Positions 1 through 8,575 are shown, counted from the first letter of the stretch. The stretch: DNA of 64,000 bases from Bacillus sp. FJAT-45037 (GCF_002797325.1 NZ_KZ454938.1:2926267-2990266), one strand, 5' to 3'. The notes: a model not told the origin generated them from the letters alone. Numbers and translations: made by a program.

Positions 1-316
1 CACCAGTCTCTTCCCCCGCTTCATATGGAAGATTTTTAAGCTTATCTACTCTTGCCCCTGTCAGAATCCCTGACTTTTGAATCTCTTCTACCTTTTCAAA
101 TGGTAAAAAGTTAATCGCAAACGTCCCTGCTTCCTTTAAAAGAGGATAACTATGGCGCTCTCGTCCGATCGCAACACCATACATCGGTGGTTCATAAGAA
201 ATATACGTATGCCACCCTGCTGCCATCACATTGCTTTGTCCGTCGGCGGTCACGGTCACAAGTGCGACCATCCCTGGATAACTATGCATCACAGTTTGGT
301 TGACTTTCTCTCTCAT
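1..316 (-). CDS. Flavin reductase family protein (partial, cut by window edge)
   Basis: The reading frame starts at an ATG at 316 preceded by GGAGGGG and stays open to base 1, so the C-terminal part lies outside the window. The visible 105 residues include MREKVNQTV, a VALVTVT strand, an AAGWHTYISYEPP segment and VAIGRERHSYPLL, which is the pattern of the FMN-binding split-barrel flavin reductase-like family (flavoredoxin or DIM6/NTAB type). Such proteins bind FMN in the cytoplasm. The gene starts 13 bases after the stop of the upstream NAD(P)-binding oxidoreductase, so the two are probably co-transcribed. The substrate cannot be told from this fragment. Confidence 0.75.
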   Translation of the reverse strand, partial: MREKVNQTVMHSYPGMVALVTVTADGQSNVMAAGWHTYISYEPPMYGVAIGRERHSYPLLKEAGTFAINFLPFEKVEEIQKSGILTGARVDKLKNLPYEAGEETG

Positions 317-329
317 TTCATCCCCTCCA

Positions 330-989
330 TTATTGTCCTAACTTCTGTATATGGACTGATTCAATAACCGTAACAGACTTTCGATCTTCTGAGATCGCTC
401 TTTGATACATCGCACGCGCTACCGTTTTATCTTTGATCGCACGGTATTTACTTAAGGGTCCTAAAAGAAATGGGCGAAACAATATCATTCCGTACTCTCC
501 CATCTTCTCGCCCAAGCGAAATTCTGGACGATCGCCTAGTAAAAGAGAAGGCCTAAAGATATCCACATGTGGATATCCGATTTTTTTGATTGCTTCTTCC
601 ATTTCGCCTTTGATTCGACTGTAGAAAACATTCGACTCGGCATTCGCGCCGATTGCTGAGATGACGAGCAAACGAGACGCCCCTTTTTCTTTTGCGTATG
701 TAGCAATGCTTACAGGATAATCAAAATCTACTTTTCTAAATGCTTTTTTTGACTTGGCCTGTTTAATCGTCGTTCCAATGCAAATAAAAATGTCATCCAC
801 ATGTGGAAACTCGCTTTTGCTAATCTGATCAAAATTGACGATATGGACCGTCTGTTTTTCATGCTGTTGATCAATTGGTCTTCGAACAAACACGTGAACC
901 TCTGAATATTCCTTTGCCTCAAGTAATTGTTTCACTAATTGTTTACCTACAAGTCCTGTAGCACCGATGACTAGCGCTTTCCGTTCCAT
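330..989 (-). CDS. NAD(P)-binding Rossmann oxidoreductase, HTATIP2-like
   Basis: A 219-residue cytoplasmic protein. It begins MERKALVIGATGLVGKQLV, with a GxTGxxG dinucleotide-binding loop at residues 8-14. It then has a strand with FICIGTTIKQA and a KEKGASRLLVISAIGA segment, and an FYSRIKGEMEEAI segment carrying the Y..K pair of atypical short-chain dehydrogenases. This layout fits the NAD(P)H-binding/HTATIP2-like family found in Bacillus. I chose the ATG at 989 because AAGGAG sits 11 bases upstream; an in-frame GTG at 1001 overlaps that site. The downstream flavin reductase gene follows after 13 bases, so an operon is likely. The substrate is unknown. Confidence 0.75.
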   Translation of the reverse strand: MERKALVIGATGLVGKQLVKQLLEAKEYSEVHVFVRRPIDQQHEKQTVHIVNFDQISKSEFPHVDDIFICIGTTIKQAKSKKAFRKVDFDYPVSIATYAKEKGASRLLVISAIGANAESNVFYSRIKGEMEEAIKKIGYPHVDIFRPSLLLGDRPEFRLGEKMGEYGMILFRPFLLGPLSKYRAIKDKTVARAMYQRAISEDRKSVTVIESVHIQKLGQ

Positions 990-1161
990 CTGCTTGATCA
1001 CTCCTTTTCTTTAGTATAAAGAAGAATAGGTCAAAGGGCGAAATCAAAGTGTCCCTTTACGTAGTGGGATTGCTATTTTGTTGTCATCACTTCAAATTTA
1101 CACATGAAACTCAACCAACTTGGACAAAATATGGAATAGATAACCATAAGGAGGTTCTTCC

Positions 1162-2694
1162 ATGAGCGAGCATGATCAAGATTCATTACCTAAACGACCT
1201 GAACCCTACTGGCGAATTTCTACCCAGTTAGCAAACTTCCCACCACTGAAGGAAAATATGACAACGGATGTCACCGTAATTGGCGGCGGAATTTCTGGCA
1301 TCACTACGGCCTACTTACTCGCCAAAGAGGGATTAGAGGTCACCCTTTTAGAAGCCGATGTTCTCGTTAACGGAACGAGTGGACATACTACAGCAAAAAT
1401 AACCGCCCAGCATGACCTTATTTATGATGAACTCATTCAACATGTCGGAGCAGAAAAAGCCAAGCTTTATTACGATGCCAATGACAGCGCTATACAATTT
1501 ATTCGTACGTTTATCAAAGAAGAGAACGTAGCATGTGACTTTACCGATGAAGATGCGTACTTGTACACGACAAATAACCGCGGCGTAAGTAAACTCGAAC
1601 ATGAATACAAAGCATATCAAGAACTTGGAATTCCATCTAAATGGGTCACCTCTATGCCTCTTGATATTCCAATTAAAGCTGGCATTGTCATGCATAACCA
1701 AGCTCAGTTTCATCCGATTAAGTATTTAGCCCACTTAATTAAACGATTTACAGAAATGGGTGGTAAAATCTATGAACAGACCGTTGCAACAGATGTCAAA
1801 GAGGGCTCCACACCTACAGTGGTTACAAGAGATGGACATAAAATCTCTACAAAATATGTCGTAGCGGCCTCTCACTTTCCTTTCTACGACGGAGCTGGAT
1901 TTTATTTTTCACGCATGCATGCCGAACGTTCCTATGTAATCGCTGCTGAGACAGAAAAAGAATTTCCTGGTGGGATGTATTTAAGCTGCGATAATCCAAA
2001 ACGTTCCCTTCGATACACTGATATGGACGGAAAAAAACTTGTGATTATTGGGGGCGAGCAACATAAGGCCGGGCAAGGTATGGACACGATGTATCATTAC
2101 GAAGCGCTTCAAGCCTTTGGTCATGATGTGTTTGGAACGGTGACGACGCGTTTCCGTTGGTCCGCTCAAGACCTTGTCACACTTGATAACATCCCTTATA
2201 TCGGCAAACTCTCTCGCATGCATCCTAATATCTTCGTCGCCACAGGGTTCCGCAAATGGGGGATGACACATGGAACAGTAGCTGCTCAGGTCATTACGGA
2301 TCTTGTCCTTGAACGACCTAGTCCTTATGAATCGCTTTATAAGCCCTCGCGTTTTGTGGCAGACCCTAGTATTAAACATTTTATGTCTCAAAATATCGAT
2401 GTCTCGAAGCACTTAATAAAAGGTAAATTTGGAACAGATGATCGAAAAGTAGATGATTTAGCAAAAGATGAAGGATCAGTCGTCGATTATAACGGGCAAC
2501 GAGCAGGAGCATACCGAGATCACGAGGGTTCGCTTCATGTTGTTGATACAACCTGCACGCATATGCGCTGTGAACTTAATTGGAATCACGGTGACAGATC
2601 ATGGGACTGCCCTTGTCACGGCTCACGCTTTTCTTATAAAGGAGATGTGATGGAAGGTCCTGCAACGAAACCATTAAAAGTATTAGAAGAGTAG
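1162..2694 (+). CDS. yhfW: FAD-dependent oxidoreductase with C-terminal Rieske domain (YhfW-like)
   Basis: A 510-residue two-domain protein. Residues about 35-400 form a DAO-type FAD oxidoreductase with the dinucleotide loop VIGGGISG near residue 40 and a late FAD-contacting segment PYIGKLSRMHPNIFVATGF. The C-terminal 90 residues are a Rieske [2Fe-2S] domain: ligands C465 and H467 (CTH) and C483 and H486 (CPCH), plus the two extra cysteines C470 and C485 usual in Rieske folds. The order matches YhfW of B. subtilis, whose substrate is not known to me. AAGGAGG lies 8 bases before the ATG. The gene stands alone and ends at its own hairpin terminator. Confidence 0.85.
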   Translation: MSEHDQDSLPKRPEPYWRISTQLANFPPLKENMTTDVTVIGGGISGITTAYLLAKEGLEVTLLEADVLVNGTSGHTTAKITAQHDLIYDELIQHVGAEKAKLYYDANDSAIQFIRTFIKEENVACDFTDEDAYLYTTNNRGVSKLEHEYKAYQELGIPSKWVTSMPLDIPIKAGIVMHNQAQFHPIKYLAHLIKRFTEMGGKIYEQTVATDVKEGSTPTVVTRDGHKISTKYVVAASHFPFYDGAGFYFSRMHAERSYVIAAETEKEFPGGMYLSCDNPKRSLRYTDMDGKKLVIIGGEQHKAGQGMDTMYHYEALQAFGHDVFGTVTTRFRWSAQDLVTLDNIPYIGKLSRMHPNIFVATGFRKWGMTHGTVAAQVITDLVLERPSPYESLYKPSRFVADPSIKHFMSQNIDVSKHLIKGKFGTDDRKVDDLAKDEGSVVDYNGQRAGAYRDHEGSLHVVDTTCTHMRCELNWNHGDRSWDCPCHGSRFSYKGDVMEGPATKPLKVLEE

Positions 2695-2705
2695 GAAGCA
2701 ACCAA

Positions 2706-2735
2706 CGGCTTGTCCACCATGCGACAAGCTTTTTC
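2706..2735 (+). terminator. Rho-independent terminator of the yhfW-like gene
   Basis: GCTTGTC at 2708-2714 pairs with GACAAGC at 2723-2729 and is followed by a run of T, 12 bases after the stop codon. Confidence 0.75.
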
Positions 2736-2819
2736 TCGTGAGGCAAGTAATGATCTTCCTCTAGGACATCCTCCATAAGTCGGTTATGATAAGAAGAGAA
2801 TGAAAGGGAGGCGAAATCT

Positions 2820-3014
2820 ATGAATGGACAAAATCGTTCCAATATAAAAATCGGGCAAAATGTAAACATTGTATTAAAGAAAGATCAACGAACTGGGGCC
2901 TTAACTAGTGGAGTCGTTGCGGCGATCCTCACTAAATCACCCAATCACCCACACGGGATTAAAGTGAAATTAGCAGATGGCCAAGTCGGTCGGGTAAAAG
3001 AGATTCTTTCTTAA
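2820..3014 (+). CDS. ywbE: YwbE family protein (DUF2196)
   Basis: A 64-residue small basic protein that begins MNGQNRSNIKIGQNV and contains KKDQRTGALTSGVV, SPNHPHGIKVKLADGQ and GRVKEI. These blocks match the YwbE family of Firmicutes almost throughout, and the length is normal. Its role is not established; the fold looks like a small beta-barrel. A GGGAGG site lies upstream of the ATG at a usual distance. In B. subtilis ywbE is next to ywbD; here ywbD is present but about 5.5 kb away on the other strand (8576-9769). Confidence 0.85.
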   Translation: MNGQNRSNIKIGQNVNIVLKKDQRTGALTSGVVAAILTKSPNHPHGIKVKLADGQVGRVKEILS

Positions 3015-3102
3015 GTTGAGTGCTTACATAGGCTCGTCTATAATGTAAACGAAATCATTCCCTATGATGATAAAAGAACTAGAACGAATCTCACAAATGC
3101 AT

Positions 3103-3130
3103 TGAATTTTATTCCCCTTCGTCCGATACT
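3103..3130 (+). promoter_or_regulatory. Possible sigma-D type promoter of the chemoreceptor gene
   Basis: TGAA at 3103-3106, a 16-base spacer, then CCGATACT at 3123-3130 resemble the sigma-D (flagellar/chemotaxis) consensus TAAA-N15-GCCGATAT. The position just before a methyl-accepting chemotaxis gene makes sense, but the -35 element is only partial. Confidence 0.4.
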
Positions 3131-3168
3131 AATATAAGCAAGTTAGTAACTAGGGGGAATGATTCATC

Positions 3169-5157
3169 ATGAAATCGATTCAAGCAAAGCTTATCACCCT
3201 TATCTGTACCTTACTAATTCTTACGTTAGCAACCGTATCTATTTTAACGTACTTGAATGTGCAAACACAGATTGAGGAAAATGTCCGTACAGAAGGTGCT
3301 GCACTCGTTAAAGAAAAGAGTGAGCTCATTTCTCTATACTTAGAAAACTTTTCAACGGCTCTAGACCGATATAGTCAAGACAGCCGTCTAATCTCCATGC
3401 TCGAAGCAACAGACGAAGAACGTACAGAGGCGTGGTCAGTTGTAAACAATGACTTCTCTACCTTTAATTCGTTGAACGAGCATATTGCTGTTACATACAT
3501 TGGCTCGAGTGATGGCCAGTTCTTCACGGAACCTTTTATTGATGTCGGTTCTGATTATGATCCACGTACACGTCCGTGGTACACAGATGCCGAGGCAAGT
3601 CCTAATACAATCATCTGGACTGAGCCCTATATTGATGCGGCTACAGACGAATATGTCGTAACTGCAGCAAAAGCGATCTCAAGTGGTCCTACCGTCTTAG
3701 GCGTTGTCTCTTTTGACCTCTATCTTGAAAATCTAGCTGAAATCATTAATAGCACTCAAGTTGGTTATGGTGGCTATCTTTTCTTATTTGATCAAAATGG
3801 ATTGGCACTTGTCCATCCAACAATGACAGGTAATAATGCCGATCATCCCGTCATATCACAAATGATTACATCCGATGCCGAAAGTGATTATATTGAGTAT
3901 ACTCATGAAAACTCAGATCGTATTCTTTACTACAACACAATTGATGAAACTGGATGGAAAACAGGAGCAGCCTTTATTCATGATCACATGATGGCTGGCG
4001 CCAATGAGATTCGTAACAGAATCTTTCTCGTCTCTCTTATCGTCATCATACTTTCTATTGGAGCAGCTTATGTATTCGCAAGAAGGATCTCTAACCCCAT
4101 CATCTTGTTGAAAAAAGAAGTGAGTCGAGTTGCTAACGGAGATTTAACAACAACAATGACCACTACTTCCAAAGATGAGATTGGCCAACTGACCAATGAC
4201 TTTAATGCGATGGTTGGGTCGATGCGTGAGCTCGTTGAATCTATTCATGTATCTGTTGAACAAGTCAATGATTCAGCCGAAAGTTTAAGTGCGGTATCTG
4301 AAGAAACGATCGCTTCAAGTGAAGAAGTCGCGAATGCGATTGGTGAGGTAGCCTCTGGCTCTACCCAACAAGCAGAAGATGTAGATGAAGCTAAAGACTT
4401 AACGATCCAACTTTCTAGTCAAATTGAGACTGTTGAACGCCATTCTTCAGATCTTGTTGAGCTATCAACTAGAGCAACTGTTGAAAACCAAAAAGGTGCT
4501 GCACAAGTAACCTTGCTTCAAGATAAAACGAAAGCCTTTAATACTGTAATTGAAAATGTCGAAGGTGTCGTGCATACACTCGCTTCTCGTATTAAAGAAG
4601 TGGAACAAGTGATTAACACCATCAATGACATTTCAAACCAAACCAACTTACTAGCGCTTAATGCTAGTATCGAAGCTGCTCGTGCTGGTGAGAGTGGTCG
4701 AGGATTTGCTGTTGTTGCTGATGAAGTACGTAAGCTAGCTGAGCAAACATCAGAAGCAACAAAAAAAGTCCGCCACACAATTGAAGGCATTGAAACGGAA
4801 ACATCTCGAGTGGTACATGAGGTTCAATCGACAAAGATAATCAACGCTGAACAAAACGCTGCTGTCGAATCGACTGAACAATCGTTTAATGAAATTGAGT
4901 TAGTCGTTGGAGATATTACACGAGCTATTGATTTCATCAAAAATGAAGTACAACAGATGAATGAACGGAAAGACTTGGTTGTTGCTTCGATTGAAAACGT
5001 CGCGGCGATCTCCCAACAATCAGCCGCTGCTGCCGAAGAGGTGACCGCCTCAACAGAAGAACAGATGCGTGCCCTATCTACCGTATCTGAGTCTGCTGAT
5101 ATGTTATCGGATGCTAGTGAGCTATTAACAGAGCGAATGAAACGCTTTAAAGTCTAA
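3169..5157 (+). CDS. Methyl-accepting chemotaxis protein (Cache-HAMP-MCP signal)
   Basis: A 662-residue transmembrane chemoreceptor. TM1 is at about residues 7-29. An extracellular double-Cache-like sensor spans about 35-275 and includes [11 protein letters not shown], the typical Cache ligand-pocket segment. TM2 ([19 protein letters not shown]) is at about 285-303, followed by a HAMP domain ([14 protein letters not shown]). The cytoplasmic signalling helix pair has the conserved tip [16 protein letters not shown] and [18 protein letters not shown]. It should bind small molecules outside the cell and control CheA. No other chemotaxis gene is nearby. GGGGG precedes the ATG at 9 bases, and a strong terminator follows the stop. 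Confidence 0.93.
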   Translation: MKSIQAKLITLICTLLILTLATVSILTYLNVQTQIEENVRTEGAALVKEKSELISLYLENFSTALDRYSQDSRLISMLEATDEERTEAWSVVNNDFSTFNSLNEHIAVTYIGSSDGQFFTEPFIDVGSDYDPRTRPWYTDAEASPNTIIWTEPYIDAATDEYVVTAAKAISSGPTVLGVVSFDLYLENLAEIINSTQVGYGGYLFLFDQNGLALVHPTMTGNNADHPVISQMITSDAESDYIEYTHENSDRILYYNTIDETGWKTGAAFIHDHMMAGANEIRNRIFLVSLIVIILSIGAAYVFARRISNPIILLKKEVSRVANGDLTTTMTTTSKDEIGQLTNDFNAMVGSMRELVESIHVSVEQVNDSAESLSAVSEETIASSEEVANAIGEVASGSTQQAEDVDEAKDLTIQLSSQIETVERHSSDLVELSTRATVENQKGAAQVTLLQDKTKAFNTVIENVEGVVHTLASRIKEVEQVINTINDISNQTNLLALNASIEAARAGESGRGFAVVADEVRKLAEQTSEATKKVRHTIEGIETETSRVVHEVQSTKIINAEQNAAVESTEQSFNEIELVVGDITRAIDFIKNEVQQMNERKDLVVASIENVAAISQQSAAAAEEVTASTEEQMRALSTVSESADMLSDASELLTERMKRFKV

Positions 5158-5158
5158 A

Positions 5159-5200
5159 AAAACTAGCTTGAAAGGGAACTCCCTTCAAGCTAGTTTTTTC
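5159..5200 (+). terminator. Strong bidirectional terminator after the chemoreceptor gene
   Basis: AACTAGCTTGAA (5161-5172) pairs with TTCAAGCTAGTT, with AGGG and CCCT extending the stem, followed by TTTTTT. A-rich DNA upstream lets it also work on the minus strand. Confidence 0.85.
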
Positions 5201-5313
5201 TAATTATCTAACTTTAATTTTGCTAACGCATCAGCTAAAGCCGAGTTAGAGAAGTCCTTTTCTTTATTTTGCTGCTTCATGTAGTTTGAGATTATTTTTT
5301 GAGCTATTATCAC
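5200..5313 (-). CDS. Possible small protein, 26 or 37 residues
   Basis: A short open frame ends at a TAG at 5200-5202 directly beside the shared terminator. It can start at an ATG at 5280 (26 residues, beginning MKQQNKEKDFSNSALADAL) or at a GTG at 5313 (37 residues) preceded by AAGG. The peptide is charged, with a predicted amphipathic helical end ADALAKLKLDN. I do not recognise the family. It lies between the chemoreceptor terminator and the terminator of the downstream surface protein, so it would have to be its own transcription unit. It may equally be chance or a gene remnant. Confidence 0.3.
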   Translation of the reverse strand: MIIAQKIISNYMKQQNKEKDFSNSALADALAKLKLDN

Positions 5314-5341
5314 CCTTACCTTATCATTCTATCGATTCAAT

Positions 5342-5368
5342 AAAAGCTAGCCGCAATGGCTAGCTTTT
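5342..5368 (-). terminator. Terminator of the surface-protein gene
   Basis: AAAAGCTAGC (5342-5351) pairs with GCTAGCTTTT (5359-5368), 12 bases past the stop of the minus-strand gene at 5380. Confidence 0.8.
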
Positions 5369-5379
5369 ATTGATCTGTT

Positions 5380-6747
5380 TTATTGTTTGCGAGTACGTAA
5401 AGCCACAGTTGTTGTAAGGGCAGCAAGCATGAGTCCAGCAAGGATCCATACATAAGACATTAATGATGAATCAGAGGCTCCACCCATACCTGTTTTCGGC
5501 ATTTCTTCTGGCATTTCAATACCAGCAAATTGTTCTGGGAATTGATCAACAATGGCTTCTGATAGACCTGCAGCAGGCATTGTCATATGAGCATAAGCTT
5601 CACGAATTGAGTTGTAAGAGGTTTCATAGTCCCCAACAACATATGAATCAAATGCAGTAAGTAATTGTCCAACGTGAGCAGTTAAACCTTCTTCAAGAGC
5701 GTCAGCTGGCACACGTCCTTCAGTTGCAGTATCAAGGAATGCAGCTTGTTCAACGATATATTCATTAAGCTCAGCTTTCGCTTGTTCTTGTCCTTCAGCA
5801 TCTTCTTCACCAGTTGCTACAACGTAATCAACAAAGTATCCGATGTGAGAATTCCATATTTCTGAGAATTGAGCTCCAGCTTCCTCACCATACACAGAAG
5901 CAACGGCAGCAGATAAATCATCAGCATTTGCAATTAAAGCAGCAGATGCCTTGTCAAAACTTTCAGCTCCGTCAGCGCCATCTTGCATCGCCATAGCAGC
6001 GAGTCCAGCATGTTCAGTAAATACATAGTTTAATTGAGCGCGAAGGTCAACAGCCGGTGTATCAGGGCTTGTTCCTTCAAATGTATCTGGGAATTGGTCA
6101 GCAATCGCAACAGATAGCTGTTCAGCAAACATGCTCATATGGTGGATTGATTCTCTTTCACCTGTGTATGCTGTCTCAAAATCACCAGCAACATAAGCAT
6201 CAAATACTTCTAGTAGTTGATTAACATGCATAGTCAAACCTTCTTCAAGAGCTGCTTGTGGCAAACGATCTTCTGTAGCTGTTGCGAAGAACTCAGCTTG
6301 TTCCACTTTGTATTCTTCTAATTCAGCAAGCGCTTGGTCGATTCCTTCTTGGTCACCTTCACCAGTAGCTACTACATAATCTACGAAATACTGAATGTGA
6401 GAGTTCCAAATCTCAAGAAATGCAGCTCCATTTTCTTCACCATAGACAGAAGATACAGCAGCAGCGATATCATCTGAGTTAGCTAGAAGAGCAGTGGATG
6501 CCTGTTCAAAATCATCAGCGCCATCAGCCCCTTTTCTCATCGTTTCAATAGCTAGGAAAGCATGTTCCGTTAAAGCCGTATCAAGGGTAATGCGAAGTTC
6601 AGCAGCTGGAGTTGATGTGCTTGCTTCCATCGCATACGTTTTACCCTCGTGTGAATGATCTTCACCACCCTGTGCAAATGTAGCTGTCGGCATAAGTAGT
6701 GCCAAACTAAGTGGTACCGCTAGTAAACTTCTTTTTTTCAATGTCAT
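5380..6747 (-). CDS. Two-repeat cell-wall surface protein with MPKTG sorting signal
   Basis: A 455-residue acidic secreted protein of unknown function. Residues 1-25 are a signal peptide (KKR, hydrophobic core, cleavage near TFAQ). Two repeats of about 180 residues follow (about 47-225 and 230-410), each predicted all-helical. Each repeat has the same landmarks in order: TEHA, SVYGEE or SVYGEEN, WNSHI, FVDYVVATGE, ALEEGLT.HV.QLL, and a late HM. The C-terminus has MPKTG, an LPxTG-like sortase motif, then a hydrophobic stretch and the basic tail RTRKQ, so it is probably anchored to peptidoglycan. The repeated histidines suggest a metal or haem site, which is inference. No sortase gene is visible in the window. 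Confidence 0.75.
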   Translation of the reverse strand: MTLKKRSLLAVPLSLALLMPTATFAQGGEDHSHEGKTYAMEASTSTPAAELRITLDTALTEHAFLAIETMRKGADGADDFEQASTALLANSDDIAAAVSSVYGEENGAAFLEIWNSHIQYFVDYVVATGEGDQEGIDQALAELEEYKVEQAEFFATATEDRLPQAALEEGLTMHVNQLLEVFDAYVAGDFETAYTGERESIHHMSMFAEQLSVAIADQFPDTFEGTSPDTPAVDLRAQLNYVFTEHAGLAAMAMQDGADGAESFDKASAALIANADDLSAAVASVYGEEAGAQFSEIWNSHIGYFVDYVVATGEEDAEGQEQAKAELNEYIVEQAAFLDTATEGRVPADALEEGLTAHVGQLLTAFDSYVVGDYETSYNSIREAYAHMTMPAAGLSEAIVDQFPEQFAGIEMPEEMPKTGMGGASDSSLMSYVWILAGLMLAALTTTVALRTRKQ

Positions 6748-6873
6748 TTAAATCTCTCCTCTTTATAATAAGATTTTTTTTGTCTTACCTAGTAAACGGA
6801 CGGAGATTAACTTTGGATCACTTTTTTCAAAAAAAATTATGATTGTATCTAATGAACATCCTTTTGGAGTCGA

Positions 6874-7107
6874 TCATTCAATAACAATCCTGGTAAGAAA
6901 TAAGAAAGACTTCAGGAAGTAAAAACCTGAAGCCCTTCTGTGCGTATTACTTTCCACCAAACTCGTATTTTTCTGACGCTTACCTTTTAAAAATACGTTA
7001 ACTACATTGTTATCTCTACTAATAAGTGTTATGTGTCTTATAACATCGTCACCACATAGATGACCGTATGTATCATTTATATTCTTAAAATAATCGATAT
7101 CCAACAT
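6874..7107 (-). pseudogene. Remnant of a diguanylate cyclase (GGDEF) gene
   Basis: From an ATG at 7107 the frame reads MLDIDYFKNINDTYGHLCG then DDVIRHI. This is the metal-binding and helix segment of GGDEF domains (DIDHFKxINDxYGHxxGD). After about 28 residues the similarity stops: there is no GGDEF or GGEEF signature, and the remaining 45 or so residues to the stop at 6874 look non-coding. Nothing upstream of 7107 encodes the N-terminal part of such a protein, and there is no good ribosome site. I read it as a decayed fragment rather than a functional gene. Confidence 0.7.
6910..6932 (-). terminator. Weak hairpin downstream of the GGDEF remnant
   Basis: CTTCAGG at 6910-6916 pairs with CCTGAAG at 6926-6932. 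The T tract on the minus strand is short and interrupted, so termination is uncertain. Confidence 0.35.
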
Positions 7108-7299
7108 TGGTTAGATGCTTTAACTATAGCTGGGAGAAAACTTCTGAATAAGGCTTATTCAATTAGCACATATCAAATTATTCAAGCATAAGTTCAAAGA
7201 GCTATTCGGCTAATACAACCGACTTTTTCACGTAAACATCCTTTCCAATAATCCTTCAATAATGATAGCATCGCATTCTTTTTAAAAATACGACTCTCT

Positions 7300-7315
7300 C
7301 GTTTCACGTGAAACA
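7300..7315. promoter_or_regulatory. parS: parS site 1 (ParB/Spo0J binding)
   Basis: CGTTTCACGTGAAACA differs from the Bacillus parS consensus TGTTNCACGTGAAACA only at its first base. The core TTTCACGTGAAA is a perfect palindrome. It is intergenic and 20 bases from a second site. Confidence 0.8.
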
Positions 7316-7335
7316 CAGAAGAAGTTCGGATGATA

Positions 7336-7351
7336 TGTTTCACGTGGAACA
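7336..7351. promoter_or_regulatory. parS: parS site 2 (ParB/Spo0J binding)
   Basis: TGTTTCACGTGGAACA; its reverse complement is TGTTCCACGTGAAACA, the canonical parS sequence with no mismatch. It begins 36 bases after the start of site 1. Confidence 0.9.
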
Positions 7352-7352
7352 A

Positions 7353-7387
7353 AAACCCAACAGATGCACGAAGGCACTGCTGGGTTT
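7353..7387 (-). terminator. Terminator of the anti-sigma-like gene
   Basis: On the minus strand AAACCCAGCAG (7387-7377) pairs with CTGTTGGGTTT (7363-7353), followed by T residues. It starts one base from parS site 2. Confidence 0.75.
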
Positions 7388-7403
7388 AGAATAACACTTC
7401 GGA

Positions 7404-8453
7404 TTACCAGTTCCATAACTCAACTTCATCAATTTCCATCGCCTCAATCCACTCTTCTTCCTCAAGAGCTAACACTTCGGAAGTTGGGCCGGTCACAACC
7501 ATGCCATAGTGCTTTATTCCTTCAACTTCTAAATAATGAATCCGGTCAGCAAGACCAAGCTGACGACCAGAATAAACGCGCTCGGACTGTTTTTCATGGG
7601 CTTCTAGAAAAAGAAGCGTTTTCATAAATTGCTGATGAAGGGTTTCAACATCTCCCTCTTGATAAGTTGGGGATGAAGCCCCTTCTGAAATCACCTTGCC
7701 AAACAAAAATCCCTTCGTCTCTTCTCGATAGTCAACAATAAAATCATCCTCGTGCCAAATAGGAGAGTTAGGGAAACCAATAGGGTCAAAGATAATTCCT
7801 CCATACCATTCATCATTTTGTTCTTTTCCAGTGTCAACAGCTAACCAACTAACCTCTACATCTTTTCCACTCATGTTAGCAAATAGATCAGACGTCTCTA
7901 ACAGCTCACTAAAGGATAGATACGAGGTCACAACAGTCCCTTCTGGTAGATTGCGTAGCCGCTCCCAATCAGACATCCCTCGGTCATAGCCTGGATAAGT
8001 AAAGGCTGGTTGATTCTGCGACTGTTTCCCATAATATGTTCGCTCAGGATAACGTAATTGCGAGAAAAAGGACGTTACCTTAAAATCTGCCACCTTCACA
8101 ACCTCATTACCGACTTTCTTTTGGATGTCTCGTGTAAATTCCATGTTAAAGAAAAAGCCGCCCTGTGCACTCGTTCCTCCGTATTCACCATATGGTTCGG
8201 AAACCGTTAACGTATGATCAATAATTTGCCTTGTAACCTCTACTCGTTCAGGTTCGCCCCACGAATGATAGATTGCCGACACTACCGAGGAAACAACTAA
8301 AAAAAGAAGCAACAAACCAAAGGCTGCGAACACGGTCTTTAATCGGGTGAACCACTTATTTCGACGTAGACGACTGTGCTGAACTCGCTCATTCGTGTTT
8401 TCTTCCTTTTCTAACGCCGTATCCTCTGAGTTACATTTAACTTCGTCACTCAT
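7404..8453 (-). CDS. Membrane anti-sigma factor-like protein (YhdL-type regulator)
   Basis: A 349-residue single-pass membrane protein. The N-terminal 40 residues are charged and cytoplasmic, one TM helix lies at about residues 44-66 (FAAFGLLLLFLVVSSVVSAIY), and the rest is outside. The outer part has LPEGTVVTSYLSFSELLETS and VSWLAVDTGKE, which are landmarks of the C-terminal sigma-factor-regulator domain of YhdL, the anti-SigM protein of B. subtilis. The N-terminal part also fits the paired regulator family. In that system the anti-sigma gene is beside its ECF sigma gene. Here no sigma gene is adjacent, so its partner must be elsewhere or it has another role. Confidence 0.65.
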   Translation of the reverse strand: MSDEVKCNSEDTALEKEENTNERVQHSRLRRNKWFTRLKTVFAAFGLLLLFLVVSSVVSAIYHSWGEPERVEVTRQIIDHTLTVSEPYGEYGGTSAQGGFFFNMEFTRDIQKKVGNEVVKVADFKVTSFFSQLRYPERTYYGKQSQNQPAFTYPGYDRGMSDWERLRNLPEGTVVTSYLSFSELLETSDLFANMSGKDVEVSWLAVDTGKEQNDEWYGGIIFDPIGFPNSPIWHEDDFIVDYREETKGFLFGKVISEGASSPTYQEGDVETLHQQFMKTLLFLEAHEKQSERVYSGRQLGLADRIHYLEVEGIKHYGMVVTGPTSEVLALEEEEWIEAMEIDEVELWNW

Positions 8454-8533
8454 ACTTCACCCCCCACTTATTTATACACGTTTCAGAAAGGAAAAAGTTA
8501 CATTTTATCCGAAATTAATTTATTGGAAGAAAA

Positions 8534-8571
8534 AAAGCCTGATTGACTACAGTAATAGTCAATCAGGTTTC
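8534..8571 (-). terminator. Terminator of ywbD
   Basis: CCTGATTGACTA and TAGTCAATCAGG form a 12-base-pair stem with a 6-base loop. On the minus strand it is followed by CTTTTTTT. Confidence 0.85.
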
Positions 8572-8575
8572 GTGT

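Larger units (their letters stand above)
6748..7403. other. 656-base intergenic region with a gene remnant and two parS sites
   Basis: This stretch separates the surface-protein gene from the anti-sigma-like gene, both on the minus strand. It holds a GGDEF gene fragment near 7021-7107, a weak hairpin at 6910-6932, two ParB-binding sites at 7300-7315 and 7336-7351, and the anti-sigma gene's terminator at 7353-7387. I see no intact gene in it. Confidence 0.7.

Noticed and set aside
152-367. A 71-residue plus-strand frame at the left edge
   Set aside because: It lies opposite the flavin reductase gene, which has family motifs and a ribosome site.
881-902. CACGTG with partial parS flanks
   Set aside because: It lies inside a coding gene and the flanks do not match TGTTNCACGTGAAACA.
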